A stretch of DNA of 64,000 bases from Acidobacteriota bacterium (GCA_018268915.1 JAFDVQ010000012.1:1-64000), one strand, 5' to 3'. Counted from the stretch's first letter, positions 1 through 6,707 are shown. The notes: generated by a model not told the origin, from the letters alone. Made by a program: numbers and translations.

Positions 1-100
1 CCCTCGTTCCCTCGTTCCCTCGTTCCCTCGTTCCCTCGTTCCCTCGTTCCCTCGTTCCCTCGTTCCCTCGTTCCCTCGTTCCCTCGTTCCCTCGTTCCCT
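1..100. repeat. 8-bp direct tandem repeat, about 12.5 copies
   Basis: The unit CCCTCGTT is repeated head to tail without error for 12 full copies (1-96) plus a half copy. The array begins at the window edge, so its true length is unknown. The unit is not a multiple of three and lies outside any gene. It ends about 90 bases before the DinB-like gene. A related short string (TCGTTCCCTCCC) occurs once near 2195-2206 beside an intergenic palindrome. Copy number is likely to vary by strand slippage. Confidence 0.95.
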
Positions 101-124
101 GTCTCAAAACTATTTCCTAGAATC

Positions 125-141
125 ATGACATTCTTTGTCAT
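125..141. promoter_or_regulatory. Candidate operator: ATGACA-N5-TGTCAT inverted repeat
   Basis: Perfect 6-bp inverted repeat with a 5-base spacer, upstream of the DinB-like gene in an AT-richer stretch between the tandem repeat and the ribosome binding site. The binding protein is unknown. It could also be chance. Confidence 0.3.
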
Positions 142-193
142 ATATGGTGCGTAGTCTTGTTCTGTGCTCAGATTTGGGCGGAGGAATGGAACT

Positions 194-679
194 ATGACGA
201 CGGCAGCGGCAGAAGCAGGCATCTTGAATGCGAGCGACGTTCTGAAGCAATGGCAGGGACACCGGCGGCTTACGCGGCGCGTGATCGACGCGTTTCCTGA
301 GGACAAGCTCTTCTCGTTTTCAGTAGGAGGAATGCGGCCCTTCTCGGAACTGGCCTGGGAATTCATCCGCATGGCAGTACCGATTGCAGAGGGAGTGGCG
401 ACAGGGAAGTGGCAGGAGTTCGACATGTCGAAGGCGTCAGTAACAACGAAGAGCGATCTGCTGCGCGTGTGGGATGAGCAGACCAAACGGCTGGATGAGG
501 TGTTCGCGCAGATTCCGCCACACCGCTTCACCGAAGTCGACAAGGCATTCGGCCAGTGGGAAGGCCGCGGGATCGACACGATTCAGTACGCGATCGACAA
601 CGAGATTCACCATCGCGGACAAGGCTATGTCTACCTGCGGGCTCTGGGTGTTGAGCCGCCCGCCTTCTGGGAGCGGTAA
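194..679 (+). CDS. DinB-superfamily protein
   Basis: A 161-residue cytoplasmic protein with the look of the DinB/YfiT-like four-helix bundle family, many of which bind a divalent metal through three histidines. The C-terminal segment EIHHRGQGYVYLRALG is the typical family ending and supplies candidate metal ligands; an earlier His lies in the first helix. Family members are often thiol-dependent transferases or stress proteins, but the substrate cannot be told from sequence. I chose ATG at 194 because GGAGGA sits 8-13 bases before it; an upstream GTG at 164 in the same frame has no ribosome binding site. A second, exported member of the superfamily lies at 1547-2098. Confidence 0.7.
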   Translation: MTTAAAEAGILNASDVLKQWQGHRRLTRRVIDAFPEDKLFSFSVGGMRPFSELAWEFIRMAVPIAEGVATGKWQEFDMSKASVTTKSDLLRVWDEQTKRLDEVFAQIPPHRFTEVDKAFGQWEGRGIDTIQYAIDNEIHHRGQGYVYLRALGVEPPAFWER

Positions 680-798
680 TACCTGTCGCGAATGAATCAG
701 AGTGGAGGTGACGAGACCCTCCACTCTGAACGAATAGCCCTCGATGTGACCGAATAGTGATTGCGGCAACTCCGCGTGCTGGCTACACTGCGGTTGTC

Positions 799-1524
799 AT
801 GGGGCTCCTATTCGTCCTACTTTTTTGGGCGGGCGCGGGATGTGTGCTTGCAGCTGTGGGCTCGGCCATTCTGGGCCTGACCACATACTTGCTTACACGA
901 AAGCTTCGCTCTGGACGTCGCAGAGCGATTGTCGCAGCTGTGCTGCTGCCTCCCACTTGCCTAGTGTGGGCTGCGGTGATGTTCGTGTTTCAAGCAGTGG
1001 TGAACGAAGGTCTGCTGAATCGAGATCTGGGAGCCGGTGACACGTGGCATGCTCCGCTCCCGAACGGCTATCAAGTCTTGATGATCGATGTGACCGACCA
1101 AGGCTGGGTCTACAACCCCAAATCGCAAAAGGATTCAATCGTGGTCACTCGAGAAGATTCGGTGTCTGGGGTGCGCGAGCTTGAGGTGGCGGACAGATAT
1201 ATTCTCGGCGGAACTGACAGCAAGGCCTTTGAGCAACTGGGGAAAGGAAAAGGTCAGGTCGATGGCTACTTCATTCTGGACACGGATATAGGCAAGAGGA
1301 CTGAGTTCCAGAGCTACGACTCTCTGCGCCAGAACGCGCTGCAGATCGGCATCGATCCGCACCTGCAACCGATCAATGATGTCTACTCGAAGTATCGATT
1401 CAGCTGGTTCGATGTCTTCGCCGGATTAGTATTCATCCTTCCGCCAATTGCCGCAGTCGTATTGCTCGGCGTCTGGATCGTTCGAATAAGACGAAGGCGA
1501 GAGATGACGTCTCTCGCCTCCTAA
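799..1524 (+). CDS. Membrane protein of unknown function
   Basis: A protein of about 241 residues with two hydrophobic N-terminal helices (roughly residues 1-25 and 45-68), a polar central domain of about 120 residues and one C-terminal membrane helix followed by an Arg-rich tail. The central domain probably lies outside the membrane. I do not recognise the family. An in-frame GTG at 757 would add 14 residues. No Shine-Dalgarno precedes either start. TTGCGG (760-765) and TACACT (784-789), 18 bases apart, would place transcription almost at the ATG at 799, so the mRNA may be leaderless (inference). Confidence 0.55.
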   Translation: MGLLFVLLFWAGAGCVLAAVGSAILGLTTYLLTRKLRSGRRRAIVAAVLLPPTCLVWAAVMFVFQAVVNEGLLNRDLGAGDTWHAPLPNGYQVLMIDVTDQGWVYNPKSQKDSIVVTREDSVSGVRELEVADRYILGGTDSKAFEQLGKGKGQVDGYFILDTDIGKRTEFQSYDSLRQNALQIGIDPHLQPINDVYSKYRFSWFDVFAGLVFILPPIAAVVLLGVWIVRIRRRREMTSLAS

Positions 1525-1546
1525 TGACCGGATTCGCGATGCGTGT

Positions 1547-2098
1547 TCACTTAGCAGGTGGTGGAGGCTGGCCGGCGCTGGTGGGCGGAACGATGCCTTT
1601 CAGGCGGAGATAGGTCACCATGTTGCCGTAGTGCTCGTCAGTGTGCGCGGTGTTGAGCGAGAGCAGCGTGAGCTTGGCGAGGTCGAAGCTGCGGAACTTG
1701 GTCTTCTCGCTGCCCTTGGCGTCGGTCATATTGTCGTAGACCTTGTTGCAGTAGGCGACCGAGTCTTTGACTGCGGCGACGAGGTCGGCCTTGGAGGTCT
1801 TTGTCTTCTCGACGTTCTTGCCGGGATTGGTTTCTCCGGCGGCCTGCGAGCAGAACATGTAGTTGGCGTCGGCGACATGGCCAACGAGCTGACCAAAGCT
1901 GCGGACATCGGGCGTCGGCTTGAAGGAGTAGTTCTCTTCGGGCATCTTGGCGGCTGCGCCGACGACAGACCCGGCTATTACAGAGTAGAGACCCTTTTCG
2001 CTTTGTGTTATCGGGTTGGATGAGGAAGCGGGCGCCTGGGAATAACAAGCAGGACCCACGGCGATGACAGCTAAACAGAGATACAGTGTCTTCTTCAC
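1547..2098 (-). CDS. Exported DinB-like protein
   Basis: A 183-residue protein starting with a signal peptide (MKKTLYLCLAVIAVGPACYSQ) whose cleavage would fall near residue 21; the Cys at residue 18 could alternatively be lipidated, though the lipobox is poor. The mature part reads as a DinB-superfamily four-helix bundle: a GQLVGHVADANY helix and a later NTAHTDEHYGNMVTYLRL helix carry candidate metal-binding histidines. The tail is Pro-rich. GGAGGC precedes the start. Exported DinB-like proteins are common in Acidobacteriota; their activity is not established. No partner gene is evident. Confidence 0.65.
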   Translation of the reverse strand: MKKTLYLCLAVIAVGPACYSQAPASSSNPITQSEKGLYSVIAGSVVGAAAKMPEENYSFKPTPDVRSFGQLVGHVADANYMFCSQAAGETNPGKNVEKTKTSKADLVAAVKDSVAYCNKVYDNMTDAKGSEKTKFRSFDLAKLTLLSLNTAHTDEHYGNMVTYLRLKGIVPPTSAGQPPPPAK

Positions 2099-2205
2099 AA
2101 ATGCCTCCGAAGCAATGATGTCATATGGGGTGGGTCAGGAATGTCATGGGCGAGGTCGCCGGACCTGAGTGCGAGGGTACGAGTCTTGGCATCTTCGTTC
2201 CCTCC

Positions 2206-2243
2206 CTAAATTGGCCTTTCGACCAATTTAGAATGGGGCACCC
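2206..2243. repeat. Intergenic palindrome with GGGGCACCC tail (copy 1)
   Basis: CTAAATTGG (2206-2214) and CCAATTTAG (2223-2231) form a 9-bp stem with an 8-base loop, followed by GGGGCACCC (2235-2243). The stem sequence is unlike other copies but the tail is the same, which marks it as a member of the dispersed family in this window. Confidence 0.75.
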
Positions 2244-2286
2244 AGCTTGCTTGCGAAGCCGAATCTCCCCGGCAGCCGCAGAGATG

Positions 2287-3096
2287 TTACGGCAGCACCG
2301 CGACGATGCGGACGGGGCCGCCGGTGCCGTTCTTGATCTTCATGGGCAGGGCGATGAGGAGCGTGCCAGTTGCGGGAAGCTGCTCGATGTTGGCGACGTT
2401 CTCGAGGCCGTAGAGGTCGTGCGAGTAGAGGACGCGATGAGTCTTGAAGTCTTTGGACTGGCCGCGGTCGACGCTGGCGGTGTCGATGCCCACGCCTGCG
2501 ACCTTGCGCGAGACGAGGAGCGTGGCGGCTTCTTCTGAGATTCCAGGAAAGTGAAGCTTGGCGACTGCCGCTGCGCCGTGTTCATCTGTGCCGAGATAGC
2601 GCTTTGCGTCGGGCCAGTATTTGCCCCACCCCGTTTTGATGAGCACGATGCTGGCAGCGGCGATGGGAGCGTGAGCGGCTTCCCACTGCGTGATGTCTTT
2701 GGCGGTGAGCAGGTAGTCGGGATCCTTTGCGCACGCGGCGGTGATGTCGATGACTACAGCGGGCGCGATGAGGCTGGTGACAGGAATCTGGTCGGTGCCG
2801 GGGTGCCCTTCAGCGAAGTGCAGAGGGCTGTCAAGGTGCGTGCCGCCGTGCTCGCTGGCGCCGTAGCTGGCGGAGGCGTAGAAGTATCCGCCGGCGGAGG
2901 GACCCCAGGCGTCCTTCTTCCACTTGAAGCCGTCGGCAGTGGGCCAGTAGAGGGTGTTCTCGTCGAAGGTGTAGGTGAGATCGACGAGGCGCGCGTGTCC
3001 GAGATCGATGGGGTGCGCGGGGGATTGCGCGACGGCTGCGGCGCAGACGAAGAGAAGCAGAGTGGCCAGGGGAATGTGGCGGGTCATGGCGAACAT
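2287..3096 (-). CDS. Exported cyclase-family metal-dependent hydrolase
   Basis: A 269-residue protein of the cyclase/kynurenine formamidase-like family (Cyclase, PF04199). It has a signal peptide (residues 1-23, ending AAAVAQ), so it probably acts in the periplasm. The family metal site is present as HGGTHLDSPLHF near residues 84-95, matching the HxGTHxDxPxH pattern that binds Zn or Mn. A later GVGIDTASVD segment is also typical. Known members hydrolyse N-formylkynurenine or open lactone and amide rings; the substrate here is unknown and no tryptophan-degradation gene is adjacent. An alternative start three codons downstream (MTRHIPLATLL) is equally plausible, and neither has a clear Shine-Dalgarno. 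Confidence 0.75.
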   Translation of the reverse strand: MFAMTRHIPLATLLLFVCAAAVAQSPAHPIDLGHARLVDLTYTFDENTLYWPTADGFKWKKDAWGPSAGGYFYASASYGASEHGGTHLDSPLHFAEGHPGTDQIPVTSLIAPAVVIDITAACAKDPDYLLTAKDITQWEAAHAPIAAASIVLIKTGWGKYWPDAKRYLGTDEHGAAAVAKLHFPGISEEAATLLVSRKVAGVGIDTASVDRGQSKDFKTHRVLYSHDLYGLENVANIEQLPATGTLLIALPMKIKNGTGGPVRIVAVLP

Positions 3097-3177
3097 TATG
3101 CGTTGCCGGGAGGGTGTTCTCCAAGAGAGAAGAGCGCGAAGGGGCGAGGTGTTGCCTGGCGAGAAACGCTGGGGATG

Positions 3178-4296
3178 CTAGCTGGCTGTCGCGCCCGGCG
3201 CGTTGGAGAGATAGAAGTCGGGAAGGGAGCCGCGGTGTCCGTTGCAGAGTGCAAACATTTTGAGGCCGACTGATGTTGCGGTGATGAGGGTCTCGCTGCT
3301 GGCGTGGAGCGCCGAAGCGGACGGGGAGCTTTTCTCGATAAGGCGGAGCGACGCGAGCGACTGGAGCTCGCGCTGCAGTTGAGGTCCGCGAGTGCCGACG
3401 GTGGAGGCGAGCTCGTCGGTGTTGCAGGTGAGACGCTTGGCTGCGATTTCGCCGTTATGTAGAAGGACCTTTGTGGACTTGGTGCAGATGACGGTGAAGA
3501 TGCGCACGGGAATGGATGTGAGCTGGCTGAAGAGCTCGACGAATTCGAGATGGCTCTCCTGTTGGTTCTCAGACGCAGAAGCAGTGATGAGGAGCCCGGC
3601 CCAGAAATTCTGCAACCACTCTTCGTGCGTCTCAGAGCCGACCTCAAGAATGCGGACTGTGGTTTGAGGATCGATGGAGAGAGACTGCGCAGCGGGATCG
3701 TGATCCAAAAGAAGCTTGGCCTTCAGCGCGATCGACACCGCGTTGAGGACTTTGTGGCTGCTGGCTCGGGTGCTGACCCAGTCGCCGATTTGGGCAACTC
3801 CATCGGAACAGACCTGGCCGAGGAAAGAGAACGCTTCCACCATCTTGGCGAGGCTCTCCATGTTGGCGGGGCGTGTTTGCGCGATCAGGCTTTCGATAAG
3901 CGACTCCCATTGGCGGGAGCGGGGATCTTCTTTTGCCCAGAGGAACGAGAGGCCAACGCCATCGGAGCCGCAACGGATTACTTTTGCCTGCGTGGTGATG
4001 CGGCGGGCGGGGTCGGGGTCGAGCGGGCCTTCACGCTGCAGCGTGAGAGCGACGACCGCACCGGGCTGCCAGCGTTCATGGGTGACGAGATATAAGCCGG
4101 TGGAACTGATGTCGCGGACCATACCCTGGGTGAGTTCGGAGCCGTTCCAGCGATAGGCTGCGAACTGCTCGACACGACGCCGCTCGGACCGATCCAGGTC
4201 TGGCGTGACGAACTTCTCGAGCCAGTTGATGGATGCGGTGAGGGTATCGGAATCAGGCTTTAAGACTTTCCCCAGCCAGCTTACGCGTCCGATCAT
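3178..4296 (-). CDS. PilZ-domain protein with helical C-terminal region
   Basis: A 372-residue cytoplasmic protein. Residues about 38-130 form a PilZ domain, with the arginine cluster SERRRVEQ and the DISSTGLYL strand that together bind cyclic di-GMP in this family. The C-terminal 230 residues are mostly helical, with a segment (FWAGLLITASASENQ, near 230) that recalls the DUF4393/Abi-alpha type domain; that resemblance is weak. The protein is probably a c-di-GMP receptor whose effector half is the C-terminal region. It is divergent from the receiver-like gene at 4459, with about 160 bases between the starts, so they may share a control region. Confidence 0.65.
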   Translation of the reverse strand: MIGRVSWLGKVLKPDSDTLTASINWLEKFVTPDLDRSERRRVEQFAAYRWNGSELTQGMVRDISSTGLYLVTHERWQPGAVVALTLQREGPLDPDPARRITTQAKVIRCGSDGVGLSFLWAKEDPRSRQWESLIESLIAQTRPANMESLAKMVEAFSFLGQVCSDGVAQIGDWVSTRASSHKVLNAVSIALKAKLLLDHDPAAQSLSIDPQTTVRILEVGSETHEEWLQNFWAGLLITASASENQQESHLEFVELFSQLTSIPVRIFTVICTKSTKVLLHNGEIAAKRLTCNTDELASTVGTRGPQLQRELQSLASLRLIEKSSPSASALHASSETLITATSVGLKMFALCNGHRGSLPDFYLSNAPGATAS

Positions 4297-4458
4297 TCCA
4301 GCCCCACAAGAGCCTTAAGAGAGTAGATTGTTTGTAGTTTTACCGATGTAGAAGCCCGGCGGAAGTGCGTAAGCTTCCAGAGGTTACTCCGAAGTACCAC
4401 GAGACTTAAGTAACAGGATTGCGGGGGCGGGTGTAAAGATTTCGGACAGGGGGCAAGA

Positions 4459-4965
4459 ATGAGTGAAGCGCGTGTGTCGCGGGTGCTGATTCTGGATGAT
4501 GCAGACGTGCTCGTTGATACTCTCTGTCGGATCCTGAATGAGTGTGGATTCGAGGCGCGAGGAGCGTACGAACACGACACTGCAATGACGGTTGCACGCG
4601 AGTTTGAGCCTGACTTCTTCCTCACCGGGTTTTGTAATTCCTGCGACCAGAACGGATGCGAAAGCATCGCGGAGATTCAGACATTTTTGCCTCGGTGCCA
4701 GAACGTCCTCTTCTCTGGATCCGCTTCTGCAGCTCTGGTGATAGAAGAGTATTTCCGGCGTGGCTATGAATTCCAGGTTTTCGCCAAGCCGCTGCACCCG
4801 CAGGATTTTCTTGACTGGCTGCGGGCACATGGGGCCACGGCAGGAACTGTTGCGAGGCAGCCAGTTCTCGTCCAGCACCCAAGCGCAGTCGTTGAGTCTG
4901 ATCTGACACCAGCGATACAAAGAAAAAAGTTTAGATTTGGTTTCTTGAGTAGAAGATATAGATAA
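4459..4965 (+). CDS. Receiver-domain protein lacking the phospho-acceptor Asp
   Basis: A 168-residue single-domain receiver (CheY fold, residues 7-125) with a short basic tail. The acidic pair (LILDDADV, residues 11-16) and the conserved Lys (FAKPLHP) are present, but the position of the phosphorylated Asp is glycine: PDFFLTG, where the related protein at 26221 has PDLAIVD. It is therefore probably a pseudo-receiver that cannot be phosphorylated in the usual way. It shares distinctive strings with the 26221 protein (LFSG followed by a small-residue helix, EFQVFAKPLHP versus QFEVLAKPVHP), so the two are paralogues. The next features downstream are the structured RNAs of the Rsr locus; whether they are functionally linked is unknown. 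Confidence 0.75.
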   Translation: MSEARVSRVLILDDADVLVDTLCRILNECGFEARGAYEHDTAMTVAREFEPDFFLTGFCNSCDQNGCESIAEIQTFLPRCQNVLFSGSASAALVIEEYFRRGYEFQVFAKPLHPQDFLDWLRAHGATAGTVARQPVLVQHPSAVVESDLTPAIQRKKFRFGFLSRRYR

Positions 4966-5042
4966 CCAAGCGGCGAGGCGTCATTGAAAAGAAAATTATA
5001 AGAATAAGTTGAATTCTATTTTCACTTATGGCAGAGTACTAA

Positions 5043-5184
5043 GTGCGTAGGAGAAACGCCCGATGTATTGCATCTTATCCAATTCGATGCTTAGACCAGA
5101 ATGGCTCGGTAAGAGTCTGACCGGTCGCCGGGCGCACTTCGTCGATTTCGACTAAGCCTTTACGGCGTCTCCTTACCTACGCAC
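5043..5184 (+). ncRNA. Structured RNA candidate A (possible Y RNA-like)
   Basis: Ends pair through a perfect 9-bp stem (GTGCGTAGG 5043-5051 with CCTACGCAC 5176-5184), then an internal loop, then ACGCC with GGCGT. The apical part contains a hairpin with ACTTCGTCGA and TCGACTA that is nearly repeated in RNA B. The TGGTG and TTGTTCC core of the other RNAs is not evident, so its membership is uncertain. A T-rich run follows at 5193-5199. The strand is inferred from the direction of the neighbouring RNAs. Confidence 0.45.
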
Positions 5185-5235
5185 CTGGGCAGACTTTTTA
5201 ATGAGCGGTTGATCGCATGAGGGTTTGTGTGTTCG

Positions 5236-5304
5236 CCCGAGTGGCGAAGAACACGGGTACTTCGTCGACATCGAACTAAACCTGTGTCTGGTTGTTCCCT
5301 CGGG
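5236..5304 (+). ncRNA. Y RNA-like RNA B (minimal form)
   Basis: A 69-base candidate. CCCGAG (5236-5241) pairs with CTCGGG (5299-5304). An internal loop follows with TGGCGAAGA on the left and TTGTTCC on the right, then an 8-bp helix (ACACGGGT with ACCTGTGT, one G-T pair) and a small apical hairpin (TTCG and CGAA). The order stem, TGGYGA/TTGTTCC internal loop, second helix is shared with RNAs C, D, F and G and suggests a Ro-binding helix of a bacterial Y RNA. Confidence 0.55.
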
Positions 5305-5376
5305 TAATGGAATGGTGTAAGTGTGTCCGTGGACTTAGTGTGTTGCGGATGACGGAATAAGTGCGCTTGTAAGTTG

Positions 5377-5461
5377 TCGCCGGTGGTGAAGAAGAGGGTT
5401 ACTTCTTTGCTCAGAAGCGGGCCGTTGCGGCCCGTAGCTCTCTTCGTTTGTTTCCCGGTGA
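5377..5461 (+). ncRNA. Y RNA-like RNA C
   Basis: An 85-base candidate. TCGCCGG (5377-5383) pairs with CCGGTGA (5455-5461), one pair being G-T. The internal loop has TGGTGAA on the left and GTTTGTTTC on the right. GAAGAG (5391-5396) pairs exactly with CTCTTC (5440-5445). Two small hairpins fill the apex: CTTCT/AGAAG (5402-5417) and GGGCCG/CGGCCC (5419-5433). This gives a three-way junction, like a reduced Y RNA without a T-arm. Confidence 0.6.
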
Positions 5462-5480
5462 GAGATTACTGCACGTGTTG

Positions 5481-5645
5481 CGCCGGTGGTGAAAGGGAAG
5501 AGTTACTTCTTCACTAAAGAAGGACGCGCAGGGTAGAAGGCCCTGCCGGATGTACTTACTCTGCGGGGCGGGGGCGTAGTCCCGATGCATAAGGTTCCGT
5601 AAGTCAGAGGCACCGAGTCCGTCTCTTTCCGCGTGTTCCCCGGTG
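5481..5645 (+). ncRNA. Y RNA-like RNA D (long form)
   Basis: CGCCGG (5481-5486) pairs with CCGGTG (5640-5645) exactly as in RNA C. The internal loop contains TGGTGAAAG and GCGTGTTCC. GGAAGAG (5496-5502) pairs with CTCTTTCC (5623-5630) with one bulged T. The insert of about 120 bases includes TTCTT/AAGAA and GCAGGG/CCCTGC hairpins. The insert does not form a recognisable tRNA-like module, so the exact 3' part is less certain. Confidence 0.5.
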
Positions 5646-5667
5646 TCTTGTTTTGATTGGGCGCGAG

Positions 5668-5738
5668 CAGGGGCTGAAGCCCGCCGCTCATTTTTGTAAC
5701 GCTTATGGCCCGGCTAAAGCCGTGCCGTTCTTACAAAG
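5668..5738. repeat. Nested intergenic hairpins (GGGCTGAAGCCC and GGCTAAAGCC types)
   Basis: GGGCTGAAGCCC (5671-5682) is a hairpin. A second one, CGGCTAAAGCCG (5711-5722), is enclosed by TTTGTAA (5693-5699) and TTACAAA (5731-5737). These resemble dispersed non-coding repeats and look inserted between RNAs D and F. Confidence 0.55.
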
Positions 5739-5780
5739 CTATCCGAACACGTGGCGCGGTTGATTTGTTTGGATCTGTAC

Positions 5781-5833
5781 TTCGGTGGTGATGGTTGCGG
5801 CTTAATGAATGCCGTTGCCGGTTGTTCCCCGAG
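5781..5833 (+). ncRNA. Y RNA-like RNA F (shortest)
   Basis: TCGG (5782-5785) pairs with CCGA (5829-5832). The internal loop has TGGTGAT on the left and GTTGTTCC on the right. GGTTGCGGC (5793-5801) pairs with GCCGTTGCC (5811-5819) with two G-T pairs and one mismatch, closing a 9-base loop. It has the shared core and little else. The outer stem is short, so the ends are uncertain. Confidence 0.5.
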
Positions 5834-5866
5834 AGACGTTGGGCGTAGTTGAAGTGGCCGCTGTTT

Positions 5867-6033
5867 TCTGGCCGGTGGTGTAGGTAGCAGTTACTTCTCT
5901 GTCAAAGAGGTGGTCGGGGGTTCGAATCCCTCTCGGAGAGCAATCTCCGGTAGCTCAGTGGATAGAGCACCTGGTTGTTTGCTGGGGAGACCGAGCAAAC
6001 ACCGTTTCTGCAACCGCTTGTTCCCCGGCCAGA
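5867..6033 (+). ncRNA. Y RNA with complete tRNA-like module (YrlA-type), RNA G
   Basis: The ends form a perfect 9-bp stem (TCTGGCCGG 5867-5875 with CCGGCCAGA 6025-6033). Inside are the shared internal loop (TGGTG / TTGTTCC) and a helix GGT-A-GCAG with CTGC-A-ACC containing one A-A mismatch. The insert carries tRNA parts in permuted order: a T-arm (GGGGG, loop TTCGAAT, CCCTC; 5916-5932), a 7-bp acceptor-like stem closed by a GCAA tetraloop (5933-5950) and then a D-arm (GCTC, loop with GG, GAGC; 5953-5968). A further 10-bp hairpin lies at 5973-6003. Bacterial YrlA RNAs that bind the Ro60 orthologue Rsr are known to mimic tRNA with a GNRA-capped acceptor stem, and this fits closely. It is not a tRNA gene: the arms are in the wrong order and there is no free acceptor end. 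Confidence 0.8.
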
Positions 6034-6061
6034 TTTCAAACCGGAGTTGAGGAGCTTCGAT

Positions 6062-6406
6062 ATGAGCAAGGTGAATGTGAAGAATGGAACTCCGGTGGGG
6101 AGCGAGCACCTGTGCAAGCGGTGCAGCTGGGGCCAGTTTGTGACTGGATATCGCGAGTCGGATCTGCTGGTGATCTGCATGCGACCGGACCTGAGCTTTC
6201 GTGTGCCGTTCCCGGTGTATGAATGCAACGAGTTCAGCGACAGGTACAAGCCGACGTGGGAGGAGATGAAAAAGTTCGCAATCGAAGTTGAGCCGCTCAG
6301 GGTGTCTGCGAAGACGAAAGGATTCGCGACGGTGACTACGATTGAGCCGGTGCGAGTCGATGGGGATGAAGACGAGGATGAGGCGGCGAGACGAGATGAT
6401 GCGTAA
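6062..6406 (+). CDS. Small Cys-rich (zinc-ribbon-like) protein inside the RNA array
   Basis: A 114-residue protein. Four cysteines (HLCKRC near residues 14-19, then VIC near 36 and YEC near 51) could bind one zinc in a ribbon-like fold. The C-terminus ends in an Asp/Glu-rich stretch. I do not recognise a named family. ATG at 6062 is preferred because GAGGAG lies 9-14 bases upstream; a longer reading from 5975 would run through RNA G. It sits between RNA G (ends 6033) and RNA H (starts 6502), on the same strand as rsr, so it may be co-transcribed with the RNAs. A role with Rsr or its RNAs is only an inference from position. Confidence 0.6.
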   Translation: MSKVNVKNGTPVGSEHLCKRCSWGQFVTGYRESDLLVICMRPDLSFRVPFPVYECNEFSDRYKPTWEEMKKFAIEVEPLRVSAKTKGFATVTTIEPVRVDGDEDEDEAARRDDA

Positions 6407-6478
6407 CCCCGGTCCCCAAGTGCGAGGGACCGGGGGCACCCGGATTCCCAGGTCTCAGAATCGAGATCTGGGGCACTC
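6407..6478. repeat. Two adjacent intergenic palindromes with GGGCAC tails
   Basis: First copy: CCCCGGTCCC (6407-6416) and GGGACCGGGG (6426-6435), then GCACCC. Second copy: CCCAGGTCTC (6447-6456) and GAGATCTGGG (6463-6472), one mismatch, then GCACTC. The first begins immediately after the stop codon of the Cys-rich protein and could act as its 3' hairpin. Confidence 0.8.
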
Positions 6479-6501
6479 AGTTTGTTGTTGCCAACTTTGA
6501 T

Positions 6502-6629
6502 CTGCCGGTGGTGCAGGGTACGGATACTTCGGTGAGCCGAGTGAGGCAATACATCTCCGGCAGGCAGGTTCGAACCCTGCTCGTCGAGCGAGAGCTCGAC
6601 GAAAACCGTAGCCGATTTTTCCCCGGCAG
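6502..6629 (+). ncRNA. Y RNA with T-arm and GNRA-capped stem, RNA H
   Basis: CTGCCGG (6502-6508) pairs with CCGGCAG (6623-6629). The left side continues TGGTG; the right side is T-rich (ATTTTTCC) instead of TTGTTCC. An inner helix GG-G-TACGG / CCGTA-G-CC has one G-G mismatch, comparable to the A-A mismatch in RNA G. The insert has a hairpin TCGG/CCGA, a canonical T-arm (GCAGG, loop TTCGAAC, CCTGC; 6564-6580) stacked directly on a perfect 9-bp stem capped by GAGA (6581-6602). A D-arm is not visible. It ends about 190 bases before rsr. Confidence 0.75.
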
Positions 6630-6674
6630 GGGTTCACGAGGCGCGAGAGATGCTTAACTGGCGTCGCTTTCCCG

Positions 6675-6707
6675 CTCATCGTGTAACACAGCTGCACGAT
6701 GGATGAG
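6675..6707. repeat. Imperfect palindrome of the CTCATCG type
   Basis: CTCATCGTG (6675-6683) pairs with CACGAT plus GATGAG (6695-6707) with a small insertion. It resembles the CCCACTCATCGCAC copies elsewhere but lacks the GGGGCACCC tail. The stretch 6748-6786 next to it (CTCGACTCC ... CGGAATGACA) recalls 14304-14347 and may be another dispersed repeat. Confidence 0.45.

Noticed and set aside
2551..3273. 240-codon reading frame on the plus strand opposite the cyclase gene
   Set aside because: Low-complexity Gly/Val/Ala-rich product typical of an antisense frame in GC-rich DNA; it overlaps a well-supported gene.
5503..5691. 62-codon minus-strand frame in the RNA array
   Set aside because: It overlaps structured RNA D and repeats; no ribosome binding site or domain.
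5916..5968. tRNA gene candidate (T-arm and D-arm sequences)
   Set aside because: The T-arm precedes the acceptor-like stem and the D-arm, the acceptor is closed by a tetraloop, and there is no CCA end or anticodon arm between D and T arms. It fits a Y RNA module better.
6564..6580. tRNA-like T-arm taken as part of a tRNA gene
   Set aside because: No D-arm or free acceptor end; the arm lies in a Y RNA-like structure.
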